DNA from: Nocardia abscessus
Lineage (GTDB): Bacteria > Actinomycetota > Actinomycetes > Mycobacteriales > Mycobacteriaceae
Assembly (NCBI RefSeq): GCF_015477775.1
Contig: NZ_JADLQO010000025.1
Coordinates: 1 to 64,000, forward strand
DNA: 64,000 bases
Direction: 5' to 3'
Under the pieces are notes generated by a model that was given only the letters and a program-made list of their open reading frames with translations, searched no databases and was not told where the DNA came from. Within the stretch, counting starts at the first letter, position 1, and the number at the start of each line of letters is the position of its first letter. A program made the translations under genes and the position numbers. Below are positions 8,740-18,656 of the stretch, piece by piece.

Positions 8740-9870
8740 ATAATCATTGCGCTGATGGCGAAGATGCTGGAGGCGGGCCCGGCGCTGTCGTCTCCAGCGG
8801 CAGGCGAGGGGTGGGCGAGGTCAGGGTTGAAGCATAATCGCCAGGACACGGTAGATATCTGCGACGGTGGTTCGGCCCTGCCCGCATACGCTTTTGGGTC
8901 GGTTGGTGGCTGCGGTGACGGCGAGGGGGATGGGCGAGCATGGCCAGGGATGTGCTGGTACTACGGGTGCCATTTGCGGACCTGATAGTGGTCAAGTCCG
9001 CACTAGCCCTTGTTGACCTGGAGGCATTCCTCGACCGACCACCTGGCGTCCGCGATGGCCACAACCTGCTCGTGATCCACGGCGCTGGAGTGAAACGCAG
9101 ATAGTTCGCGATATCGGTAGGTTGTCGAGATTGCGTCGTGCCAGCGCACGAACCGGCCCGGCAGATCACCGAACGGCGACGAATGGCCCCAGGCCCAGTC
9201 GTATTCGCGTTCGCCAGTTCCCACCGATATCGTGTGCCATGCGTTGACGGCTGCACGGCCGGACCTGACGGGTGCAGGGCCGAAAGGGAAATCGACACGG
9301 CAGCGGCCGTGGAGGTCGGCGACGGGCCGCCCGGACCGGGACCTCAAGTACGTAGGAGAGGCGGCGACCTCCGCACAAGGCCCGAATTTGCTGTCTCGGC
9401 CGTAGGCGGCATGTGAGGTCACCAACCAGCGACTACACCGGCATCGAGGCTGCGGCCGATAATCGCCTCCGCCAGGCACGGTTTCGTTAGAAGTCTCTGG
9501 CAGCAATGATTTCCAGGCAAGCAACGCTCTGGTTGACTCTGCTCCACGTGCCCGCCGTGCCGGAGTAGTTGAGGCCCTGCAGCCCGGCCGGTTTCAGGTT
9601 CTTCTTCACGAATCCGGTCTCCTCGATGACCAGGGCAGGCCAGCGCCTCGGCGCTTACGAACGCGAAAGATCACCCAGGTCACCGGACGTCCCAACGAGC
9701 ACGATTCGACAGGTCCTGACACCCATACAGACTCACGACATCGGCAGCTTCGGCCAACTGCCAGGGGTTCTTCCGTTTCACGGGCGCCAGCAACCCTGTC
9801 AGATACGCCCGCGCGCCCCGCCGCGGTTCCGCCCGATAGAACACACCTGCCACCAGAGGACCTCATACCA
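8740..9870 (-). pseudogene. Decayed IS701-family transposase
   Basis: Pieces of an IS701-type transposase can be read on the minus strand in several frames: KRKNPWQLAEAADV and LYGCQDLSNRARWDVR near 9750-9700, an ETGFVKK block near 9620, a long middle frame 9524-9003 ending IADARWSVEECLQVNKG, then GLDHYQVRKWHP with a stop, LAMLAHP, and a C-terminal LACRWRRQRRARLQH near 8770. Frameshifts and in-frame stops break it at least three times. It is certainly non-functional. Confidence 0.75.
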
Positions 9871-10103
9871 TCTAATCGAAGGGCGGTGAGAGTGACACTT
9901 TCCTTGAGTTGTCGCAGTGGCCAGTAGCTCCAAGGGCCTAAGTACTAGTCGTCGCGCGAACGCCGTTGGTGCAGTTGGGAGTTCAAGCTGACCGGAACGT
10001 TGTCACAGCCGTCGGATAGGGTGGCCGGGTCGACCAAAATCGTCATGCCTGGCTCCTCAGTGGTGCCCGGTGTGACCCGGCGTAGGAGGTCACGATCGGG
10101 CCC

Positions 10104-12857
10104 ATGCAGATCACTAGTGACGTGTCGGACGCTGCCGCACCACGGCCTCTTATTCTCTGGTTGAAGGTTTCTGACCCCGACACATCGATTCCTGCGTATC
10201 CTCCAGGCACCGATGTGCGGGTGCTACTTCCGACCGCTGAGCGGTTCAGCGGCTTGAAGGAGAGGCTTCGTGCCGATCAGATCCCGTTTCGCGAAGTCGG
10301 CTACCTGCTGGAGCAGGAAACCATCAGCAATGTGAATTTCCAAGGACGACTGGTTGTTTTCGTTGGCCAGCACGGGCTGGCTTCCCCGGCATCCAGGCCA
10401 TGGCGCCCGTTGGAGGGAGCTGGCGCCGAAGCCGCACGTGATGGGTTCGAACTCATGTGGCACAACCACACCCCTGCCGAGGGCGGCTGCATCCAGCCCG
10501 TTCCGGTTGAGCAACTCGTCCCACCGCAATGGTTCCGGTTTCTCCCGCACTCGGTCATGAACCCGGCCCAAGCTGAAGCGATCCCGCACGTCATCGGCGG
10601 CGACGACCACCTGATTATCGTCGCACCCACTGGTGCCGGCAAGACCGTGATCGGCATGGTCGCAGTCCTGCGGACCGTGCTAGAACAGGGCCGTAAAGCC
10701 GCTTGGCTGGTGCCCCAGCGGTCACTGACCGAGGAGCTGAACCGCGAACTGGACAACTGGCGTAGCCGCGGCCTGTGTGTCGAGCGGCTGTCCGGCGAGT
10801 ACAAGGTCGACGCCCAACGTATCCGCGCCGCCGACCTATGGGTAACAACCACCGAAAAATTCGAGGCCATCAGCCGGACGTCGACCTTGCGCGAAGCGCT
10901 CAACGAAGTCGGTTGCCTGATCGTCGATGAAATCCACCTACTTGGCGATCCGAGCCGCGGCTCGATCCTCGAAGCGATTCTCGCCCGCGTCCGCGGCGGC
11001 AACTCACCGATCCGCATCGTCGGACTGTCCGCCACGGTCGCCAACGCCGATCAGCTCGCGACCTGGTTGCACGCCCGCACCGTCCGCGTGGCATGGCGGC
11101 CCACCCAGCTCACCTGGCAACTGCCCACGGTCGCCAACCATGCCGACTGGAGCCTGGTCGAGGCCGCCAAAGCCCGACTGACCGGGACAATCGTCAGCAT
11201 GGTCACCGCCGACAACGGCAGTGTGCTGGTGTTCTGCGGAAGTAAACGTAACGTGCGCCGCACTGCCTTGATCATCGCAGCCTCCCGCGGCGCGAACGTC
11301 TTTGGTGTCAACCCAGACGACGTCGACATGGTGTACCGTGTCTGCCGGGACGCACGGGTTGGCCTGCATTACAAGGGCTGGGAGCACAAACGCGAAGCCG
11401 AGACTGCTTTCCGCGCACGCGAGCTGGACGTCCTCGTAGCGACATCGACGGTCGCCGCCGGCGTGAACATGCCTGCCCGCGCAGTTGTAGTGCAGGACAC
11501 CGAGGTCGGTCTCAAGGGCATCGACGTGGCCACCGTCCAGCAGATGTTCGGCCGCGCCGGCCGCGTCGGCGCTGGCGAGAGACACGGCTGGGCATTTCTC
11601 CTCGTCGACGAGACCGAGCGCGCGATCTGGCAGCGCAAACTCCTGGCTGGCTTCCGGGTGAACTCTCAAATCCATACGAACCTAGCCGAGCACGTGCTCG
11701 CCGAGACCATCCAGGAGAGCGTCTGCTCCATGCACGATGCCGAACGATGGTATGCGCAGACGCTGGCTCATCACCAGGGCAATCACAATGCGACGTCCGT
11801 CCGCCAGGCAATCGGCCAGCTCGCCGACTGGGCGTTCGTCGACCGAATCCACGATGCCGAGGGCAAAATCAGGCTCCGTCCCACCGAACTCGGTCTGCTC
11901 ACAGCCCGATTGATGGTGTCCCCCGAAGTCTGCCATCAACTCCGCATCACGCTGAGCGGCGTCGACGTACCCGAATCCGCCGACGAAGCCGAAACCATAC
12001 TGATCGAGAATCTCGCCACCGTCGTGCCGAACCTTGCACGAGCGGCCATCAGTGAGGACCTCAAGCCCCGCGCGGTCGCTCTGAAACTGGCACGAGGAAT
12101 CGCCGAAGACCTCCCCGCCCGCCCGGCATACCGATCAGAAACGGGCTCGCCGACCGCTTACACCCACGGAGATCTGGCGTGTGCCGCCATACTGGCGGTC
12201 GCTAACTCTCCCTTGGCGTTTCGTCGCACCGCTCGCACGATCGCCGGAATCCCTTACTCTACGATGTATCCCGTCCTCGAAGAAGCACCCCGCTATCTAC
12301 ACTGGCTTAGCTGCCAGGGGTTCCTCGGAACGATACATCCCTGGATCGCTATTGTCGCCGCCGACTTGAGCAAACGTATCCGGTGGCGACGCTGCAACCC
12401 GCCCCGCGGCGCCGGACGACTGCTCTGGATGTGCGAACAGATGGCCACCCCCATCCACGCGGAAGACGTCGTGCCTACCCTGTGGAATGCGGCCACCGAT
12501 CGGGGCATCACCAACCCGGACTGGGCCGAGACCGGACGACCACACGCCTGTCGCCTCAACCAATCCGACTACGCCACGCTACTGCGCGACCGAGCCACCA
12601 GTTCGACTCTCATAAGCGACGGCGATCAGGCATCTCTGACCTGTACCACATCCGCTACACTTACCACCTGGTCCGGAACCAGTTACACCGCCGTGGCCGT
12701 ATCGAACGGTCGAGCAAAAGCAACTACTCCGAAAGACGGGTCACATAAACAGGGATCAGCTGTGTTCACTAGACGCGGAGACTACCATGCTACCGGCTGG
12801 CTCAGTGAGTACAGCCAATTTCGGAGTATAGCGGATCCTGCACCATCACTGGTTTAG
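10104..12857 (+). CDS. Ski2-like superfamily 2 DEAD/DEAH-box helicase
   Basis: A 917-aa SF2 helicase. The Walker A APTGAGKT is at residues 174-181, the Walker B DEIH at 275-278, motif III in GLSATV, motif V in STVAAGVNMPARAVVV and motif VI QQMFGRAGRVG around 479-489. Motif V and VI follow the Ski2/Hel308 pattern. Around 160 N-terminal residues and about 400 C-terminal residues have no motif I recognise. The ATG at 10104 has a TAGGAGG 15 nt upstream. It converges on two small HTH genes on the other strand. Its location inside the mobile region suggests a role in mobile element biology or defence, but the sequence alone does not prove this. Confidence 0.85.
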   Translation: MQITSDVSDAAAPRPLILWLKVSDPDTSIPAYPPGTDVRVLLPTAERFSGLKERLRADQIPFREVGYLLEQETISNVNFQGRLVVFVGQHGLASPASRPWRPLEGAGAEAARDGFELMWHNHTPAEGGCIQPVPVEQLVPPQWFRFLPHSVMNPAQAEAIPHVIGGDDHLIIVAPTGAGKTVIGMVAVLRTVLEQGRKAAWLVPQRSLTEELNRELDNWRSRGLCVERLSGEYKVDAQRIRAADLWVTTTEKFEAISRTSTLREALNEVGCLIVDEIHLLGDPSRGSILEAILARVRGGNSPIRIVGLSATVANADQLATWLHARTVRVAWRPTQLTWQLPTVANHADWSLVEAAKARLTGTIVSMVTADNGSVLVFCGSKRNVRRTALIIAASRGANVFGVNPDDVDMVYRVCRDARVGLHYKGWEHKREAETAFRARELDVLVATSTVAAGVNMPARAVVVQDTEVGLKGIDVATVQQMFGRAGRVGAGERHGWAFLLVDETERAIWQRKLLAGFRVNSQIHTNLAEHVLAETIQESVCSMHDAERWYAQTLAHHQGNHNATSVRQAIGQLADWAFVDRIHDAEGKIRLRPTELGLLTARLMVSPEVCHQLRITLSGVDVPESADEAETILIENLATVVPNLARAAISEDLKPRAVALKLARGIAEDLPARPAYRSETGSPTAYTHGDLACAAILAVANSPLAFRRTARTIAGIPYSTMYPVLEEAPRYLHWLSCQGFLGTIHPWIAIVAADLSKRIRWRRCNPPRGAGRLLWMCEQMATPIHAEDVVPTLWNAATDRGITNPDWAETGRPHACRLNQSDYATLLRDRATSSTLISDGDQASLTCTTSATLTTWSGTSYTAVAVSNGRAKATTPKDGSHKQGSAVFTRRGDYHATGWLSEYSQFRSIADPAPSLV

Positions 12858-12896
12858 CAAGCGCATAACCGCTCACATACAGATGCCAGCGTCCCA

Positions 12897-13466
12897 TTAT
12901 CCGCGAAAGGATCGCACCCGCTTCTTCGGCCACGGATTCGCAAGTCTTCCGTCTTGCTGCAATTGTTTGATCCAGTCATGCGCAATATGATGTGGAACAT
13001 CGTAATGCTTGGCAACCTTGGCGACGCTACCCAATCGCCAATAGGTGACGCCGAAATCCGAAGGCATATCGGACTTCCGAGCATGGCCGTCTCTAACGAC
13101 GTGAGCAGGTGCGACGGCCTGTTGCCGCGCATCCCCTTGGTCAACAGCTGTCGGCTCTAAAACGACTGTCGGCGCCTGCTCCTGTTGGTTATCGGGCGAA
13201 AGGTTCGTACTGGTATCAGGCGGCGAGCCCGCATCCGTCCCCGCCGATAGCATCGAGGCCGTACGCACCAGGAGCGAAAAGTCGATCGCCCCCAGCTGCG
13301 GTGGAACTACGGCACTATTGCCGACCTCAGCGTACACACTGGTGATCCGAGCGCCTTTCTCGTCCACTTCTACGGTGGCCGTCGCCAGGACGTCGCCGGT
13401 ATCCGTACCCGTGATACTTATCACGTACGAGTTTCCCACGTCTCTCGATTCAGCTCGTCGCAACAA
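12897..13466 (-). CDS. Hypothetical protein with C-terminal HTH-like segment, paralogue 1
   Basis: A 189-aa protein from a TTG start that has GGGGGT 6 nt upstream; an internal GTG at 13439 would align better with the paralogue. The N-terminal part (SYVISITGTDTGDVLATATV...VDEKGARITSVYAEV) and the C-terminal part (LGSVAKVAKHYDVPHHIAHDW) match the gene at 13492-14046. The C-terminus has the spacing of a helix-turn-helix of the AlpA/Myb-like recruitment type. The middle is a low-complexity linker. It lies 25 nt downstream of the paralogue, so both are probably one transcript. Function unknown. Confidence 0.65.
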   Translation of the reverse strand: MLRRAESRDVGNSYVISITGTDTGDVLATATVEVDEKGARITSVYAEVGNSAVVPPQLGAIDFSLLVRTASMLSAGTDAGSPPDTSTNLSPDNQQEQAPTVVLEPTAVDQGDARQQAVAPAHVVRDGHARKSDMPSDFGVTYWRLGSVAKVAKHYDVPHHIAHDWIKQLQQDGRLANPWPKKRVRSFRG

Positions 13467-13491
13467 TACTTACCCCCAACACCAACCACGG

Positions 13492-14046
13492 TCACACGTT
13501 CTCCGGTGCGGTCGTGAGTTTCCTCAGCCGCCCGACCCAACCCTGAGCCGTGTGACGTGGCACGTTGTAGTGTCTGGCCAAACCTGTCACAGTGCCGATC
13601 TTGTGAAAGTTCTCGCGTAATTCGTCGGCATCGGGCATCTTCCTATACGCTCTTCCCGCAGCAGGCTCTGCGGAATCAACCAGCTCAGCCCTCCGACTTC
13701 CGGCACTTCTACTTTCTTCGTAATCATCGACCGCCTTGACGAGTTCTACAGAATCCACTTCATGATAACCGGCAGGCGACGATTCCGATCTGTTGTCAGA
13801 CAATTTTAATTGTTGTCGCCCTTTTTGCACCAAGAAACGCGATGCCAACGCCTCGACAACGGCCGCAAGATCGATGTCAGGAAAGTTTGCCGATGTCAAA
13901 CCGTTCGGATCACTCGACGAGACAGATAAGGCGGTAACACGAGGCCCCGGCCGACCGACTTCCACATACATCGTCACACTATGGCCCCGGTCAGCGCCGT
14001 CACGATGCGGCCCGCATGGCTCGATCACTACGGAGTACCTACTCAT
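13492..14046 (-). CDS. Hypothetical protein with C-terminal HTH-like segment, paralogue 2
   Basis: A 184-aa protein. The ATG at 14046 (MSRYSVVIEP) was chosen because it aligns with the paralogue's start; the frame is open upstream to 14304 but that part has biased, non-conserved composition. An N-terminal beta-rich segment (SVTMYVEVGRPGPRVTALSV, ending IDLAAVVEALASRF) aligns with paralogue 1, and the C-terminus IGTVTGLARHYNVPRHTAQGW is again a probable helix-turn-helix. The two proteins may act as a DNA-binding pair together with the convergent helicase; this is inference from position. Confidence 0.65.
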   Translation of the reverse strand: MSRYSVVIEPCGPHRDGADRGHSVTMYVEVGRPGPRVTALSVSSSDPNGLTSANFPDIDLAAVVEALASRFLVQKGRQQLKLSDNRSESSPAGYHEVDSVELVKAVDDYEESRSAGSRRAELVDSAEPAAGRAYRKMPDADELRENFHKIGTVTGLARHYNVPRHTAQGWVGRLRKLTTAPENV

Positions 14047-15963
14047 GTCCAGGGTGTTCCTAACGTTCCTTCGGAGCTGGAAATCCAATGTGCCGCCTAA
14101 GATACCGGCTACCCCTGACATCGTTGCATCCGGTCCAACATCGCGATGCCGCCTGGCGCACCGCCGGGCGGGGTGCGCACGAATGCGCTCCCGACCCCAG
14201 AGTCGGCCTGTCGTGATCAATCTATCCCAGACGCTTCGTGCTGATCGCGGTGCAGTTTCCCTCCTCGTGGTTAAGGAGCCGCAGCGCCGATAGCCCCCAA
14301 TCACGGGCAGGATCGGGAAACAGCCTTAGCGGCGGAGGGCCATCCAGCGTGTGAGTGGCAAGGAGTGCGGCGCTCGCGTCTACGAAAGGTCAATCTGCCG
14401 TCCTGGCTCGTCGACATCCGCCCGTCCACATCACCACATCGACGGTGCACTATGAACTCGCCAAGCGTGGCCGCAGGGGGAGCCCGGCAGGAGGTGCTGA
14501 ACCCATGAGGTGGAGCGCAGGTCGGCGCCGGACAGGTCATCGATGGCTTTCCGAATCTTTGGGAGTCGGGCTGATTGAGCATCAGAACGATAATACTCAT
14601 TGTGCGTGTGGATTTCTTGGGTACCGACTGCAGTATGGGGAACACTTCCACTCTTGCTGGTTCGCCCCACCAGGCGCGATGTCTTAGAGCAGTCCTTGGA
14701 AACACTCTGAACCTTATCGTTCTCGCGGTAGGAGATGTTGTAGACAATTAACTCCGGCCGCTCCTCGGAGGATACTAAATATGACCTCGCAGTAGGAGTA
14801 CGTCAGACGTTCAATTTGCTCTGCGGCAACCTGTGAAGCCTACCGCTCAAATCACCTCGCAGCGGTCCTCCACGGATTTGCCGTGCGCCATCGTCAAGCT
14901 GCGCAGGCTATGGGTGCGATTCAAGCGCATACAGGTTCCACTCTTCGGCGGATGCATTCTCCGCCATTCCGCCAGCACCACCAGATTCGCTGAAGTCTGC
15001 GGAGATTACGCCAAATAACCACGCTTTGCAAGACTAGGGAAAACGATCTACCGGAGACCATCGACGATACAACCGTCAGAATCTAAAAATCCGAATCCGT
15101 CCAATACGACACCTACGATCCGGACACACCTACGCCCGCTTCCCGCCCAGCCAGCTCACGGCCCACTCGCTGGCCAGACAATTTTCAGCTGCCCCCGCGA
15201 CTCCCTCGCTCAGTCATCAGCCGAACGGCCCAGTGCCTGAGGATCTCGGTTGATTACCACATAGCCCAGTTACCCACCACGAGACCCGGTGCCCACTCGC
15301 CTAGTCGCTGTCGGGCTGTCACGCACCGAACTGGCGTGACGCTCCGAAAAAGGCACCCATGCTGGGTGGATTACCGAAAAGGTCACCCACGGTGTACCTG
15401 CTAAAACCCTTGACTACCACCGGCCACGAATGGATGCTTGGGAAGCAATCAGCCGGTGCCGACAACACACCCCAACACCAGCACAGAGGAACGTTGTTGC
15501 CGGCAAACATCGCCAAGCAGCCTGACGCATGTCATGTTGAACGGACACAGCGCTGCCCGATTGACACCGAGGTAGTCGAAACTTGCACAAGCGAATGCAG
15601 TCATCGCGGGCGCACCTTATGGTGCCGCGGTGCAGGAAAACCGGCACACTACTAGAGGGGCAGACCGCGTCCACGGCCGGATCTGCCCTTCCGGCACCTG
15701 CCAGCCATCTTTGTCTCTTCTCCGTGTCATCCGATGGCGAACTGCTCTCATACGCCCCGGACGCGCGGCGGCGGCCAATCCCCCCAGTCGCTCCGATTCG
15801 GCACGTCGTTGAGCTTGCCAGTGAGTGATGATCAATGAGCCAGGCGCAGCCAGAGTATCCCACACCTGCCCCCTCTACCGCCCGGGCACCGCATTGCGAG
15901 AAAGCAGCATTGAATTCGGTCAGGCATCATCGACCGACGCTGCGACCTCAGGATGAATCGGTC
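14047..15963. other. 1.9-kb stretch without a supported gene
   Basis: Composition drops below the surrounding GC level and no frame shows the strong third-position GC bias of the neighbouring genes. Several frames of 60-190 codons exist on both strands but they overlap each other, lack ribosome sites and have no motif I recognise. The upstream promoter of the HTH pair should lie just above 14046. The rest may be decayed cargo of the island. Confidence 0.4.
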
Positions 15964-16398
15964 ATGGGATTCGATGACCTCTACGGTGCGCGTCCGCGAG
16001 TCGTACAGTTTGCTGGCATCCCCTTTCACTACCCCACCACGATCATCGAGACACTGGTCGGGGTGGCACACTGTGCAACAGCAACCATCGATCAACGCGG
16101 CCGCGTCAGCGATAGATCGGCCATCAGGAAGCTCGACTGGCATCCAGGCCAGCCAGTAACAATCCAGCACCAAGACCAACTCGCAGTCGTGCACCCTGCC
16201 GACGACGGTCGCTGGGCAGTCGGCCCAACTGGCTACATCCACATTCCGGCGAACATCCGTCACGCCTGTGGCATGCAGCCTGGTGACCGGCTCTTACTTC
16301 TAGCGTCCCTTACTCTACAGCGGCTCGTCGTGTACACCACGCCGCTGGTGGCTGCGGCTATCTCACAGTTCCGACCCAATGCATGGGAGCCTCAGTGA
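15964..16398 (+). CDS. AbrB/MazE/SpoVT-like DNA-binding protein
   Basis: A 144-aa protein from the ATG at 15964 (AGGATG upstream); an in-frame ATG at 15835 would add 43 low-quality residues. It contains two swapped-hairpin-like segments: ATIDQRGRVSDRSAIRKLDW and AVGPTGYIHIPANIRHACGM followed by GDRLLLLAS. The G-x-I-x-I/L-P-A-x-I-R pattern is diagnostic for AbrB-type domains. It overlaps the following recombinase gene by 16 nt, an arrangement common for integrase modules of actinobacterial islands, where this protein may be a regulator or directionality partner. Confidence 0.8.
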   Translation: MGFDDLYGARPRVVQFAGIPFHYPTTIIETLVGVAHCATATIDQRGRVSDRSAIRKLDWHPGQPVTIQHQDQLAVVHPADDGRWAVGPTGYIHIPANIRHACGMQPGDRLLLLASLTLQRLVVYTTPLVAAAISQFRPNAWEPQ

Positions 16399-17477
16399 CT
16401 TCTGAAGACGTCAGTACGGCGCTGCATTTGATCTCCAGACTGGGGTTGAAGCTCGAAGACCTGCTCGATGAGTCGACGCGGCAAGGTTCTGTACCGACTT
16501 TCGAGGAGTACATTGCACAGGTGTCGGCCTCGGCATCGGAGAAGACTCTCAAGAACTACGGATCCTATTGGAAGATCCTCGTGCAGAGGTGGGGTGATAG
16601 ACCCATCACCGAGCCGACGTACACCGAGATCGAACAACTCGTCAGCGAGCACCGGGTACGCGCGGGTGCTGCCGGACGATCGAATTCCCGGGGCGGCGTC
16701 GGCGCCGCGGCGAGCTTGGTATCAGCAATCCGCAAGCTTTACCGCCACGCCGAACTCGACAGGTTGATTCACCCACTCGACAACCCGGCCGCGAAAGTCA
16801 GAAAAGCGCGCCAGCCCAGAAGCCCCAGACACGCACTCTCTCTCGAACATATCCGCGACATCGGCCGTGTGGCCGCGACTACGGGCAACGATCGACCACT
16901 GGACGCACTGATCGTCCGCATCCTGATCGAAACCGCTTGTCGCCGCGGCGGACTGCTCAGCTTGACCATCGGTGACCTCAACTCCCACGACTGCCTTGTG
17001 CGCCTTCGAGAGAAGGGGGGAACCGTCAGATGGCAACCTGTCTCGCCAACATTGATGGAAAAGATCCTCGAGCACATCGAAGCCCGCGGCGGCACGGAGG
17101 CCACACCGCAGGTTCTTCGGTACCGGGACGGAAGACCAGTCGGAGTAGCGCGCCTGAACAATCTCTTCGAACGCATCAGGAAATTCCTTCCTTGGGCAGC
17201 GTCGGTTGGGGTTTCCGCGCATTGGGTCCGCCACACGACGCTGACCTTCGTCGAACGAGAGTTCGGAATGGCGGTGTCCAGCGCCTACGCCGGCCACCAA
17301 GACAGGCCCGGGTCGGGCCCGACCACCCTCACCTACACCAAAGCCAGCCTGCTTGACGTCGTCGAGGCGCTCGTGGCCTTGACCGGCGAGGCCCACCCAC
17401 TACTCCCCATCGGCGCGCGACACCCCCTGCCGTCTAACGGTTGGCACAACCCCGACGAGATCGACACGGTAGGGTAA
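16383..17477 (+). CDS. Tyrosine recombinase / integrase
   Basis: A 364-aa phage-type integrase. The N-terminal arm and core-binding domain cover residues 30-150 (TFEEYIAQVSASASEKTLKN). Catalytic residues are Arg187 or Arg188 (ETACRRGGLL), Lys in REKGGTVRW, His280 and Arg283 (HWVRHTTL), His305 (AGHQ) and Tyr318 (LTYTK). The first Arg sits in ACRRG instead of the usual G-R/L-R context but is present. It is translationally coupled to the AbrB-like gene. Only 50 nt after its stop a truncated transporter ATPase gene begins, so this gene marks the edge of the mobile region. Confidence 0.9.
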   Translation: MGASVTSEDVSTALHLISRLGLKLEDLLDESTRQGSVPTFEEYIAQVSASASEKTLKNYGSYWKILVQRWGDRPITEPTYTEIEQLVSEHRVRAGAAGRSNSRGGVGAAASLVSAIRKLYRHAELDRLIHPLDNPAAKVRKARQPRSPRHALSLEHIRDIGRVAATTGNDRPLDALIVRILIETACRRGGLLSLTIGDLNSHDCLVRLREKGGTVRWQPVSPTLMEKILEHIEARGGTEATPQVLRYRDGRPVGVARLNNLFERIRKFLPWAASVGVSAHWVRHTTLTFVEREFGMAVSSAYAGHQDRPGSGPTTLTYTKASLLDVVEALVALTGEAHPLLPIGARHPLPSNGWHNPDEIDTVG

Positions 17478-17529
17478 CGCGCTATGAACCCACTTTTGTG
17501 GCGAATTCGCTGCGGAATGGGTGTTCTAA

Positions 17530-17922
17530 CGCGCGAAGGCTGCCGGACACACCTGGGTCGTCGTAGTCGACGAGGCCGGGCGGCCGCGGTCGTGGCCCTC
17601 CCTCGCGGAATTGGCGACCAAACCGGAAGTCTCCGACTATCTCGATCGGCGGTTGCCGGTCGTCGCGAGCTCCTCGACCCTCAACGACGCGCTCGACGCC
17701 ATGCTCGCCACCAGCCAGGGTGCCGCACTGGTCACCGACGGGCGGGGGGCGGTTATCGGCTCGCTCGGCATCGGTTCGGTCACCGAGGTGATCCGGGCCA
17801 AACTCGCCGAGGGCCGCGCCGACGAAGACCTGTCGTACGAGACGTACATCGACGGAACCGATCCGGCGCCCACGCCGGTGGTCGCCGCCGATGACGAACC
17901 CGGATCGGCCGGGCAGTCATGA
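17530..17922 (+). pseudogene. 3' fragment of a glycine betaine/choline ABC transporter ATPase (OpuCA/ProV-like)
   Basis: The frame AKAAGHTWVVVVDEAGRP ... YLDRRLPVVASSSTLNDALD ... VTDGRGAVIGSLGIGSVTEV is the C-terminal CBS-domain region of an OpuCA-type ATPase. An in-frame TAA at 17527 and loss of all upstream sequence show that the nucleotide-binding domain is gone, apparently replaced by the integrase end of the mobile region. The stop overlaps the permease start (ATGA at 17919-17922), the original operon structure. About 130 residues remain. Confidence 0.85.
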
Positions 17923-18656
17923 GTCGTCTGCGCCGGATCCCGATCGATGTCTGGTTCGAGCCGATCATCATCCTCGTCATCGGGATCGGATACGTCATCT
18001 GGTATCGGTCGACCACGTTCACCCCGACCGAGAAGGCGTCCCTCGGCTGGGACAACTTGCAGACCACGATTCTCGCGCACATCCAGCTGACGGTGGTGGC
18101 CACGGTGATCGTGGTGGTCGTCGCGATTCCGCTGGGCATCGCGTTGACCCGCCCGGCGTTGCAGCGGCTCGAGCCGATCGCCGTCAATATCGCCAATATC
18201 GGCCAGGCCGCGCCCGCGGTCGGCCTGCTCGTCCTGTTCACCTTCTGGTTGGGCACCGGATTCCGCACGGCGATCGTCGGTCTCGTCGTGTACGCGATCC
18301 TGCCGATCCTGCAGAACACGATCATCGGGCTTCGGCAGGTCGATCAGCGCACGATCGAGGCGTCGCGGGGCATCGGTTATTCGGGCGCGCGGACGCTGCT
18401 TCAGGTCGAGCTACCGCTCGCGGTGCCGGTGATCCTCAACGGTGTGCGTACCGCGCTGGTCATCCTGGTCGGTACCGCGACGCTGAGCACGTTCATCGGC
18501 GCGACCAGCCTCGGCACGCTGATCACGACCGGCGTCACCCTCTTCCTGCCGAAGCTGCTCATCTCCGGCGCCGTCCTGGTCGGGCTCCTGGCGCTGATCA
18601 TCGACTGGCTCGGCCGACTCGTCGAACTGGCCGCGACCCCACGAGGTATCGCATGA
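17919..18656 (+). CDS. Osmoprotectant ABC transporter permease (OpuCB/ProW-like)
   Basis: A 245-aa inner-membrane permease with about six transmembrane segments. The EAA-type cytoplasmic loop is visible as EASRGIGYSGARTLLQVELP, the site of ATPase contact. FTFWLGTGFRTAIVGLVVYA and NIGQAAPAVGLLVL are typical of OpuCB/ProW. It overlaps the truncated ATPase gene by 4 nt and the lipoprotein gene by 4 nt. Because the ATPase is broken, the importer can work only if another ATPase serves it or an intact copy lies outside the window. Confidence 0.92.
   Translation: MSRLRRIPIDVWFEPIIILVIGIGYVIWYRSTTFTPTEKASLGWDNLQTTILAHIQLTVVATVIVVVVAIPLGIALTRPALQRLEPIAVNIANIGQAAPAVGLLVLFTFWLGTGFRTAIVGLVVYAILPILQNTIIGLRQVDQRTIEASRGIGYSGARTLLQVELPLAVPVILNGVRTALVILVGTATLSTFIGATSLGTLITTGVTLFLPKLLISGAVLVGLLALIIDWLGRLVELAATPRGIA

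Noticed and set aside
14301..15865. Several frames of 60-150 codons on both strands as possible genes
   Set aside because: They overlap each other, lack ribosome sites and third-position GC bias, and carry no recognisable motif.
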